From Chloracidobacterium sp. (lineage in GTDB: Bacteria > Acidobacteriota > Blastocatellia > Pyrinomonadales > Pyrinomonadaceae): a stretch of 28,026 bases of DNA. Below the pieces are notes generated by a model. That model worked only from the letters and a program-made list of their open reading frames with translations, was not told the DNA's origin and ran no database searches. The stretch lies in contig JADJRV010000030.1 of assembly GCA_016712045.1 (NCBI GenBank), forward strand, positions 42,501 to 70,526, written 5' to 3'. Every line of letters begins with the position of its first letter. Position 1 is the first letter of the stretch. Both the position numbers and the translations under genes were made by a program. This document shows positions 16,112-24,358 of this stretch, piece by piece.

Positions 16112-16981
16112 TTATTTCAAACTTTCTTGTACCGCGATCCCAATATCCGCCGGTGACTGAACAACGCGGATTCCCGCTGCTGTCAACGCGGCCATTTTCT
16201 CCGCCGCAGTCCCTTTGCCGCCTGATATGATCGCGCCGGCGTGGCCCATGCGGCGTCCCGGAGGTGCGGTTTGGCCAGCGATAAATGCGACGATCGGTTT
16301 GGTGACGTTGTCTTTGGCATACGCCGCAGCGTCTTCCTCCGCAGTGCCGCCGATCTCGCCGATCATCACGATGGCATCGGTCTCGTCATCCTCCTGAAAC
16401 ATACGCAACGCGTCGGTGTGATTTGTGCCGATGATCGGATCGCCGCCGATACCGATGGCAGTCGATTGGCCAAGCCCGAGAGCCGTCAATTGTCCGACTG
16501 CCTCGTAGGTCAGCGTGCCCGAACGCGATACGACTCCGATGCGGCCTTCCATATGTATATGTCCGGGCATAATTCCGATCTTGCATTTGCCGGGCGAGAT
16601 GATGCCGGGGCAATTTGGGCCGATCATGCGTGTGTTCCGGGTCGAGAGATATTCGTTTGCCTTGACCATATCGGCAACCGGAATGCCCTCGGTGATACAG
16701 ACGACGAGTGGGATTCCCGCATCGGCTGCTTCCATTATCGCGTCAGCGGCAAATGCGGGCGGCACGTAAATAACAGATGCATTCGCACCGGTTTCTTTGA
16801 CCGCATCCGCGACCGTATTAAATACCGAGACGCCCTCATGTGTCGATCCACCTTTGCCCGGAGTGACGCCGCCAACGACATTTGTGCCGTATTCACGCAT
16901 CGCCAGCATGTGAAATGTGCCTTCTTTTCCGGTGATCCCCTGGACGATCAGACGCGTATTTTTATCTACTAAAACGCTCAA
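16112..16981 (-). CDS. sucD: Succinate-CoA ligase alpha subunit SucD
   Basis: The CoA-binding, phosphohistidine-carrying subunit of the TCA-cycle enzyme that interconverts succinyl-CoA and succinate with substrate-level phosphorylation. The start is placed at TTG 16981 (SVLVDKNTRLIVQGITGKEG), which has AGGAG seven bases upstream and gives 289 residues, the usual length. A longer frame from 17035 would add an atypical basic N-terminus and bury that Shine-Dalgarno. Visible motifs are the CoA-binding GITGKEGTFHMLAMREYGTN, GGVTPGKGG, GPNCPGIISPGKCKIGIMPG, and GHAGAIISGGKGTA with the phosphorylated His. The partner sucC is not in the window. ndk follows. Confidence 0.96.
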   Translation of the reverse strand: MSVLVDKNTRLIVQGITGKEGTFHMLAMREYGTNVVGGVTPGKGGSTHEGVSVFNTVADAVKETGANASVIYVPPAFAADAIMEAADAGIPLVVCITEGIPVADMVKANEYLSTRNTRMIGPNCPGIISPGKCKIGIMPGHIHMEGRIGVVSRSGTLTYEAVGQLTALGLGQSTAIGIGGDPIIGTNHTDALRMFQEDDETDAIVMIGEIGGTAEEDAAAYAKDNVTKPIVAFIAGQTAPPGRRMGHAGAIISGGKGTAAEKMAALTAAGIRVVQSPADIGIAVQESLK

Positions 16982-16988
16982 GTGTTTT

Positions 16989-16993
16989 CTCCT
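16989..16993 (-). promoter_or_regulatory. Shine-Dalgarno that sets the TTG start of sucD
   Basis: AGGAG on the minus strand lies seven bases before the TTG at 16981. No ATG or GTG is suitably placed, so this site decides the start. Confidence 0.75.
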
Positions 16994-17018
16994 GATTTGC
17001 TGTAAAAAGCGAAGCAAA

Positions 17019-17027
17019 AGTATAACA
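17019..17027 (-). promoter_or_regulatory. Possible extended -10 promoter for sucD-ndk
   Basis: On the minus strand TGTTATACT matches an extended -10 (TG-N-TATAAT-like) about 38 bases before the sucD start. A TTGCGT lies 19 bases further upstream, too far for a good -35. No experimental support. Confidence 0.42.
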
Positions 17028-17154
17028 CGCCGCACTTACGCCGACGCAATTGGCCACCCTCAACTTTTTTTTCCGAACTATTTTGCGAGTTATTACGTTT
17101 GCAAATTAGTTCAATATTCAGCGTGCTTAGTTTGCACACTCAAACCCGTCAGTT

Positions 17155-18399
<1,245 letters not shown>

Positions 18400-18406
18400 G
18401 GTTTTT

Positions 18407-19682
18407 ATGCGATTTACGACATCTCTGCCATACGAAGTACTAAAAATGTCGATGGACTCGATCCGTTCGCATAAGTTCCGTTCGTTTTTGACGATCCTCG
18501 GTATCGTCGTCGGCGTCATTACGGCGATCGTGGTCGCATCGATCCTCACCGGTATGCGCAATTCGATCGTTTCGATCGTTGAGGAATACGGCACGAACAA
18601 TATTTACGCCTACCACCTCTCCACCGGTTTCGGCCCTCGCAGCCGCGACGAACGCAACCGAAAGCCGCTGACCGACGAAGACGCGACAGCTCTTTTAGCT
18701 CAATCGACAGCGATCGAAGACATTTCGACCCGCGCTCCAAATATCGGTTCGTTCAACGGCGGTTTCGACGATAACCTCGTCTATGAAGGCAAAAATTATC
18801 GCTGGGCGTTGACCGACGGAGTAAATCCAAACTACGCCCCGATGACCAATATCGTCATTAAACAGGGCAGATTTATCACCGACGCCGACAATTATCAACG
18901 CCGCAACGTGCTCGTCGTCGGCGTTAATTGCGTCGAAGCTCTGTTCGAGGGCCATGAGGACGATGTCGTCGGCAAGTTGGTCCGGATGAACGGCACAACC
19001 TGGGAAATTATCGGCGTCATCGAAAAACGCAAGGCCGGTTTCTTTGGAGAAAACGAAGAGGACCGCAAGGTATTTATGCCTTATCGAACCGCTCGAAAGG
19101 TCGCCCCTGAACGCGAAGAGACCGTGCACATCATACAGGCAAAACAGGGCCGCATCACCGAGGCTGTTCAAGAGGTCGAGGGGATTTTGCGTCAACGACG
19201 CGGCGTCCAATTTGGCGAACCAAACAATTTTGATGTCAAAACAGCCGACAATTTTATCGCTCAGTTTGACGGCATCATCGGTGGTGTCGGCATCGCCGCG
19301 ATCGCGATCTCTTGCCTCGGCCTGCTCGTCGGCGGCATCGGCGTGATGAACATCATGCTCGTCTCTGTCACCGAACGCACCAAAGAGATCGGCATCCGAA
19401 AAGCCATCGGAGCAACAAAAAACGCCATCGTTCTGCAATTTCTGCTCGAAGCGATGACGCTTACATTTTTGGCGGGATAATCGGCGTGTTCGTCGCCATC
19501 GGCATCAGCAATCTGATAATGCTGTTTGTACCGAGCATCCCTGCGCAAGTTCCGCCCTGGGCGGTCATCGCCGGCCTAGGCACATCCATCGGCGTCGGCC
19601 TCGTTTTCGGCGTCCTGCCGGCCCGCAAAGCATCAAAACGAAAGTCGATCGCCAGTGCCTGCGTTACGGGCGGCGAGTTTAA
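18407..19682 (+). CDS. MacB/FtsX-type ABC transporter permease (second, two frame breaks near the 3' end)
   Basis: A paralogue of the preceding gene with the same plan: N-terminal helix (FRSFLTILGIVVGVITAIVV), periplasmic domain, then FtsX motifs VGGIGVMNIMLVSVTERTKE and IGIRKAIGATKNAI. The frame closes early at FLAG near 19475. Restoring one G in GGG continues GGIIGVFVAIGISNLIMLFV and AVIAGLGTSIGVGLVFGVLP. A second missing base near 19657 turns ASKRKSIAS into the usual ending, ALRYGRRV, with a stop at 19680-19682. Restored length is about 425 residues. The two permeases probably act as a heterodimer with an ATPase encoded elsewhere; that pairing is inferred from adjacency. Confidence 0.88.
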
Positions 19683-20353
19683 TTTCGATAGTTCACGGGA
19701 TCATTTAGTGCAATACCATTGGTTTGAAAACGTGTGGTTTAGGCCGGAAAGTCTTTGCCACGGATCTGGCCACGTCCATCTCCCTCGATACGTAAGGTCA
19801 TCTTCGTCGCGGCCAAAAATGATCCTCTTTGCGGAAAATCGTGCCTTATTCTCCAACACAACCTCAGCCGCCATCTGGCAGCGGAAATTTGAACGACAGG
19901 TGTCAGGCCGGATTTTCTTGTTGCCCCGATACAAAGTAAATCCCCGTCATCAAACTGCTCGATCCTCATAAACTCATGCCCGTTGTTTTAGAGCCGAAAA
20001 ACGTTTTGGCCGATGGACCAACGAGCCAGAGTTCCGCCTTGCTCGGCTTTGTCTGCAACCTCTTGGGTAAGGATTGCAAGCAGCGCGGTTTCTTTTGTAT
20101 TTTTCGCTCTTCGTCCATCATCCCGCCATGTCGCGCGAACCGAAATGCCGCAGCAAAACCCCCGCCCCGGGAAAAAAGAAGGCCCACAAAACAACCCGTT
20201 TGGGGGGCCGGCCCGCCCCACCCCCCCCCCCCCCCCCTTCAAATATCTTTTCTTGAGCTGCGTTCAAACAGGCGGTAACATGGTAAGCCCGAAACGGTCA
20301 GTAATAATGATCTCACAATACTATTTTCATATTTGCTTTTTATCGAGTTCGAA
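19683..20353. other. 671-base stretch without an interpretable gene; low-quality-looking sequence
   Basis: Short frames occur on both strands but none continues for a convincing length. On the minus strand, fragments such as EVADKAEQGGTLARWSIGQN, MRIEQFDDGDLLCIG and MTLRIEGDGRGQIRGKDFPA lie in different frames. They could be pieces of one broken gene ending near 19739, but I cannot name it. Between about 20155 and 20240 the sequence is a series of expanded homopolymers (CCCCC, CCCC, GGG, AAAAAA, GGGGGG, C17), suggesting unreliable base calls. No RNA gene or mobile-element end is recognisable. Confidence 0.5.
20221..20237. repeat. C17 homopolymer tract
   Basis: Seventeen consecutive C residues, preceded by GGGGGGCCGGCCCGCCCCA. 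It could be a real phase-variable tract, but the stuttered homopolymers around it and the lack of any intact gene across it favour an artefact. Confidence 0.9.
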
Positions 20354-21825
20354 CTAAATAAGTTCGATCGGCTCTGCTTCCGAATAATGCTCGGCACTAC
20401 GACGTTCCAGCCTAATGCGGTCGTCGTTTATTTTGAATCTTATGCCTCAGCCATACGCCTCGGCGGCATCGGGTTCGCCGTGACCTTGTTTACGTAAAGG
20501 GCTTAACCCTGTTTTGGACGTCGACCGCAGCCCACTTTATAGCCATTTAATCACGGCTTTCCAGTCGGCGTGGGCGGAAAAGCCATCGACCTTCGCGATG
20601 TGGCATTTTACCGGTAACGATCAAATCCCGCTTCAGCTTATGACGGACCTCAGCTTTAAAGGACCGTTACCGTCTTGTATGCGGCGTCCGATCGTTCCGG
20701 CGGCTTGGCGTTTAGCCGACAAATACGAGTGTCGCATTCTCATTTGGGAGCAGTCGCATCGCATGATGAAGCACGCGTCCGCCGCTCAACATCCCCGAAG
20801 CAGAAATAATTATCCTCGCTCCCTTTCAGTTCGTTCAGATGTTTTGACTCTTCTCGGCTCGATGCCGTTGACATCGACGCCGTCCGCAGCGGATGCCGCT
20901 TGTTTGCGAGGATTGACGCGTATTCGCGGTCATGCTCTTCGTGCCAGCGGTTATAGACTTGGGTCGCCTGTGACGCCATCGGCGAATCAACGACGACCGG
21001 TATAATCGGTATCCGTTTCTTCTCCTCGAGTTCGCGGATCATGTACAGCACTTCCTGGTACGCCCGACGGCAAAAGCCGGGATCAATATCGGTGCGTTCC
21101 GTTTGGCGGCATCGTTAATGATGTTTGCCATCTGCGTTTCCGAGTCGATGTCGCCGTGCAAACGGTTGCCGTAAGTCGATTCGCACATCAGGTAATCGCA
21201 ATCCGGCGGAGTTGCGGGATCATTGACGATCGGCTGATCGTAATGGCCGAGATCGCCGGAGAAGAGAAATTTTATCGACGAGCCGTCGTCACGGGCATTT
21301 GCCATCTCGACCAGCACAAGGCTCGCACCCATGATATGTCCAGCGACCATAAAGCTCGCTGTCACGCCCCCGCAAATCTCATACGGCTGGCCGTCGTTTG
21401 GCACAGGCCGCAGCAACTGCAAAGCGGCGCGGGCATCGTCCTCATCGTATAGCGGCAAAGCCGGCGTATGGCTCGTCAGGTCGTGGCGATTGCGGTAGTC
21501 GGCCTCTTCTTCCTGTAGGCGGGCGGAATCCGGGAGCAATATCTTTAACAGATCCCCAGTCGCACGCGACGTCGTGACCTGGCCGGTAAAGCCAAGCTTT
21601 ACGAGTCGCGGCAGCCAACCCGTGTGGTCAATATGGGCATGCGTGATTATCACCGCGTCTATCTCAGACGCGACGAATTGCGGTTCCTGCCAATTGCGTT
21701 CACGCAGCTCTTTTAAGCCCCTGAAACAATCCGCAATCGACAAGTATCTTCTTGCCGTTATGTTCGAGAAGATATTTCGAGCCGGTAACCGTGCCGACAC
21801 CGCCGTAAAACGTTATCTTGGCCAT
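20354..21825 (-). pseudogene. MBL-fold/beta-CASP RNA-processing hydrolase (COG1236-like), several frame breaks
   Basis: The true start is the ATG at 21825, MAKITFYGGVGTVTGSKYLL. An extra A near 21717 then shifts the frame. Downstream come VIITHAHIDHTGWLPRL (metal motif), MVAGHIMGASLVLVEMA, FLFSGDLGHYDQPIV, CDYLMCESTYGNR and PAFAVGRT. A missing base near 21062 leads to QEVLYMIRELEEKKRIPIIP and DSPMASQATQVYNRWHEEHD. After another shift near 20830 come RIIISASGMLSGGRVLHHAM and, beyond further breaks, VDGFSAHADWKAVIKWL and a C-terminus SEAEPIELI at 20354. These are the ordered motifs of beta-CASP nucleases and the related RNA-specificity group, zinc enzymes acting on RNA. Restored length is about 490 residues. 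The many indels suggest sequence error as much as true decay. Confidence 0.8.
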
Positions 21826-21849
21826 TGCCAAAATATACAACTTCTGCGG

Positions 21850-23098
21850 TTAATTTACGAGTTCTTTCGGAAACCAAAGCACCTTGTTCGGGTCTGAATA
21901 TTTCGCTTGATCTTTTCTGATGCGTGCAATGTTGAGGAGCGTATCGACCGTTTCGCCGTCTTCGCCATAGGCGGCCCAGCCAAAATTCATCTCGACCTCG
22001 ACCGAATCCGTCTCAGAAAGCTTTAGCTTGCGGCCAAAAAATCCGGTGTGAATGCGGGCAATGACCTCCGACGACATTTCCTTTGACGCAGTCGGCAACA
22101 CGGCGAGGAATTCGTCATCTTGCGAGCGTGCAAAAAAGTCCATCTGTCGCAGATTGTCCTTGATCGTGTGGGCTACAAAATTAAGCGCTCCGTCGCCTGC
22201 CGCATGGCCAAATTTTTTGTTTATCTCATCAAAGCCTTTTATATCCATCGCGAGTATGGTCAGCGGACGTGCCTCGCGGTTTCTCGATGCTTCGGCGATC
22301 TGGTTTTCAACGATCAGAGAAAATGCACGCTCGTTCGGCAGGTCGGTGGTTGCGTCGGTCAGGCATTTTGCTGACTCTGTGCGAGAGCGACCGAGCTGAG
22401 TATCAGCGGAGCGACCCTTGTGCCGATCGATTCGAACACAGACGGATCAATATTTTCAAGATCAAATTTAGGATCAAAATTGAGCCGCAATACGCCAAAG
22501 ACTGCCGCCTCACGGATCAGCGGTATCGCTATGCTCGGTAACGCAACATCACCGCGAGAAAACTCTTCGCGGTCACACTCAACGATCTGGCTGTAATAAG
22601 ATCGGCCCGCGACCCCAGCGTCAAAGCTCGACAGCTTACCTTTCTGATCAGCAACCCCGACTCCCTCGACCTCCGATATCAAAAAATGCGACCGCGACGG
22701 GTCGAGTAACATGAGAGCTATAGAGCGATATTCGACCACGCCCTTGATACGGTTTGCTACCAACCTGAAAGTATCGGCCGGACCGAGTGCTCCGGTAAAA
22801 AATTCATTTGCCTCATCAAGCGCATCAAGCCTTCGGTCGAGATCAACAGCAAATCCATCGCCGGAAACGACCGCAGCCTGTTAGCGTTTTTGCCAAAAAT
22901 AGAAGAGAGCACAGACCGCCAGAAAAAGCCGATGATCGCCGAAAATCCACGCGTCTTGGACTCGACACCAATTGAGGAATTCGCAAGAAAATACGTCGCA
23001 ACGATCGCCGCCAGCGAGGCCGCAATTATGATGACGGGATATGTTTACGCGGTTCGGCCGCTGTTTGACGCCTCAGGCGTTTCGGTGAATTTGTCCAT
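21850..23098 (-). pseudogene. Membrane-anchored GAF-GGDEF protein, interrupted
   Basis: Read from ATG 23098 (MDKFTETPEASNSGRTA) there is an in-frame TAA, then a membrane helix, YPVIIIAASLAAIVATYFLA. A frameshift near 22880 leads to AVVSGDGFAVDLDRRLDALD and a GAF-like domain (ANRIKGVVEYRSIALMLLDP to VFESIGTRVAPLILSS). Another missing base near 22365 joins TDATTDLPNERAFSLIVENQ. The C-terminal diguanylate-cyclase fold follows, with MDIKGFDEINKKFGHAAGDG. Its signature loop reads SQDDEFLAVLP, so the GG of GGDEF is lost; cyclase activity is therefore doubtful even if the frame is intact. Such domains can still bind GTP or act as sensors. The nonsense codon plus two indels may be error or decay. Confidence 0.75.
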
Positions 23099-23235
23099 TA
23101 TAGAGAGAGTGGGTGAGATGTGAGATCAACTGGCGGGAATTATTCCCTTTTCAAAGATAACTTTTCCATTCAAATCAAGTCAAGAATTTATTTTTAGGGC
23201 CAATAAACATCGGCATCCCGACATAACTCAAAAAT

Positions 23236-23322
23236 AGATGAAAAACAGTCAAAAAAAATCTTTAAAAATAGTGTTTTTTTGGTCAAATTTAGGTTGACAA
23301 AGCTGTTTGTAATTTCTATTGT
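23236..23322 (+). promoter_or_regulatory. Strong sigma70 promoter with UP-like tract for the first small lipoprotein
   Basis: TTGACA (23294-23299) is a perfect -35, followed by a 17-base spacer and TATTGT (23317-23322) as -10. The stretch 23236-23290 is rich in A and T tracts, like an UP element. Transcription would start near 23329, leaving a leader of about 105 bases. It lies in the 336-base gap 23099-23434, whose left part (23099-23235) shows no other recognisable feature. Confidence 0.8.
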
Positions 23323-23339
23323 AACGTTTGCCTTGAATA

Positions 23340-23396
23340 AGAAAGAGCTCAGGGCAAAACGGCTGTGTTTGATCAGCCGAGTACCTGGAAACAGGG
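23340..23396 (+). promoter_or_regulatory. Structured 5' leader of the first lipoprotein gene
   Basis: The leader has AGAAAGA (23340-23346), 13 bases, a hairpin CGGCTG-(8)-CAGCCG (23360-23379), and a second hairpin CCTG-GAAA-CAGG (23384-23395) with a GNRA tetraloop. The first part is laid out like the leader at 23888. It matches no riboswitch class I know. Confidence 0.6.
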
Positions 23397-23434
23397 TTTA
23401 TATTCTTTGAGAAAGATTTAGGAGTCTTAATAAA

Positions 23435-23716
23435 ATGAAAAAGGTAATTGTACTTTCAACTGTTCTTGGATTGAGCGCTTTGGGTATGGCTTGTGGCGAA
23501 GCTGCTAGCAACAACGCTGCTAACAAACCTGCTAACGCAGCCAACACGTCGACGACCACAAACACGACGACGACCAACGCGACCACAACCAACTCGACCA
23601 CAACCGCTCCGGCTGCAAATGCACCGGCTGCTAACGCAACCAACAAACCGGCTGCTAATGCACCTGCTGCTAACGCTCCGGCTGCTAACGCAACCAACAA
23701 ACCGGCAAACAAATAG
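23435..23716 (+). CDS. Small Thr/Asn/Ala/Pro-rich lipoprotein
   Basis: A 93-residue protein from ATG 23435, with AGGAG ten bases upstream (23420-23424). The N-terminus MKKVIVLSTVLGLSALGMAC has a clear lipobox (LGMAC), so Cys20 is probably lipidated. The mature part begins CGEAASNNAANKPANAANTS, then a Thr/Asn tract, then repeats of APAAN and ATNKPAAN, ending ATNKPANK. It has no aromatic residues and almost no charge apart from Lys, and looks extended rather than globular. It shares its N-terminal 30 or so residues and its C-terminal NKPANK with the next gene, but the middle is unrelated. Promoter, leader and terminator suggest a single-gene, highly expressed unit. Cell-wall spacing or attachment is inferred, not shown. 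Confidence 0.88.
   Translation: MKKVIVLSTVLGLSALGMACGEAASNNAANKPANAANTSTTTNTTTTNATTTNSTTTAPAANAPAANATNKPAANAPAANAPAANATNKPANK
23624..23706 (+). repeat. Two perfect 29-base direct repeats inside the first lipoprotein gene
   Basis: CCGGCTGCTAACGCAACCAA followed by CAAACCGGC occurs at 23624-23652 and again at 23678-23706, encoding PAANATNKPA. The repeats make the gene's length prone to slippage or recombination. Confidence 0.85.
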
Positions 23717-23737
23717 TTTTGCCTTGTTTGAACTTGA

Positions 23738-23775
23738 GAAAGCACCTTGTCCTAAGACAAGGTGCTTTCTTTTTA
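23738..23775 (+). terminator. Rho-independent terminator of the first lipoprotein gene
   Basis: A perfect 14-base-pair stem, GAAAGCACCTTGTC / GACAAGGTGCTTTC (23738-23751 and 23756-23769), with loop CTAA, followed by TTTTTATT. Confidence 0.95.
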
Positions 23776-23810
23776 TTCATCAGCGTGGTTTTTACAGCAG
23801 CAGCGGCGCG

Positions 23811-23868
23811 AAAAAAATTTAATTTTCGTAATTTTGGGGTTGACTATCACCGCTCAGATGACTATATT
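23811..23868 (+). promoter_or_regulatory. Strong sigma70 promoter for the second small lipoprotein
   Basis: TTGACT (23840-23845), a 17-base spacer and TATATT (23863-23868). The AT-rich stretch 23811-23836 precedes it. The layout copies that of the first gene's promoter, with the same spacer length. Confidence 0.8.
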
Positions 23869-23887
23869 GTCGATTGTTCCGAAAATT

Positions 23888-23924
23888 AGAAAGACTTGGG
23901 AACAAGGACTGTGCTTGCACGGTC
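23888..23924 (+). promoter_or_regulatory. Structured 5' leader of the second lipoprotein gene
   Basis: AGAAAGA (23888-23894), 12 bases, then a 7-base-pair hairpin GACTGTG-CTTG-CACGGTC (23907-23924, one G-T pair). It shares CTGTG-TTG-type loop sequence with the leader at 23340, then diverges. A palindrome ATTAGATCTAAT follows at about 23937-23948. Confidence 0.6.
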
Positions 23925-23973
23925 TTCGGTAAATAAATTAGATCTAATCTTTGAAGAAGACAGGAGAATCATT

Positions 23974-24264
23974 ATGAAGAAAGTAATCGCACTATCAGCA
24001 GTTCTTGTTATGGGTGCTTTAGGAATGGCTTGCGGCGAAGCTGCTAGCAACAACGCAGCTAACAAAGCTGCTAACACAGCTGCAAACGCAATGGCTAATG
24101 CTGCAAACGCAATGGCTAACGCTGCTAACGCAGTAGCAAACGCTGCTAACACAGCTGCTAACGCTGCTTCGACCGCTGCTAACACAGCTGCTAACGCTGC
24201 AAAGCCTGCTGCTAACGCACCTGCTGCTAACGCAAACGCTGCTAACAAGCCAGCTAACAAATAA
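23974..24264 (+). CDS. Small alanine-zipper-like lipoprotein (Lpp-like)
   Basis: A 96-residue protein starting at ATG 23974, chosen because AGGAG (23962-23966) lies seven bases upstream and it gives a proper lipoprotein signal, MKKVIALSAVLVMGALGMAC. A longer frame from 23896 would read through the leader. Mature sequence: CGEAASNNAANK, then seven-residue units AANTAAN, AMANAAN, AMANAAN, AVANAAN, TAANAAS, and a tail KPAANAPAANANAANKPANK ending in Lys. Heptads of Ala with small polar residues are what Lpp/OprI alanine-zipper lipoproteins use to form long trimeric coiled coils, and their C-terminal Lys is linked to peptidoglycan. The layout fits; homology to Lpp is not claimed. Both ends match the preceding gene, so the pair arose by duplication with a replaced middle. 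Confidence 0.88.
   Translation: MKKVIALSAVLVMGALGMACGEAASNNAANKAANTAANAMANAANAMANAANAVANAANTAANAASTAANTAANAAKPAANAPAANANAANKPANK
24088..24150 (+). repeat. Three imperfect 21-base tandem repeats encoding heptads
   Basis: Units 24088-24108, 24109-24129 and 24130-24150 encode AMANAAN, AMANAAN and AVANAAN. The period of 21 bases equals one heptad, so gain or loss of a unit would keep the coiled-coil register. Confidence 0.85.
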
Positions 24265-24283
24265 TTTAGCTTTTAGTTAAATT

Positions 24284-24327
24284 GAAAAAGCCCGGTCGTT
24301 CTAGACGATCGGGCTTTTTCCTTTTTT
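24284..24327 (+). terminator. Rho-independent terminator of the second lipoprotein gene
   Basis: A 16-base-pair stem, GAAAAAGCCCGGTCGT / ACGATCGGGCTTTTTC (24284-24299 and 24305-24320, one G-T pair), with a 5-base loop, followed by CTTTTTT. Confidence 0.93.
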
Positions 24328-24358
24328 ATATTCTAAATTTCAAATTTGAAATACGATC

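Noticed and set aside
16241..16972. Long plus-strand frame opposite sucD
   Set aside because: It is the antisense shadow of the conserved sucD coding sequence; its His/Asp/Arg-rich translation has no motif.
18695..19438. Long minus-strand frame opposite the second permease
   Set aside because: The plus strand encodes clear FtsX motifs; the Asp/Phe-rich antisense product reflects codon bias.
23340..23396. A cyclic-di-GMP (GEMM) riboswitch suggested by AGGGCAAAAC and a GAAA tetraloop
   Set aside because: The remaining conserved GEMM core and second stem are missing, and the similar leader at 23888 lacks even these bases.
23500..24264. Short tandem repeats resembling a CRISPR-like array
   Set aside because: The repeats are in frame, vary in length, have no unique spacers, and encode Ala/Asn/Thr/Pro-rich protein with a lipoprotein signal.
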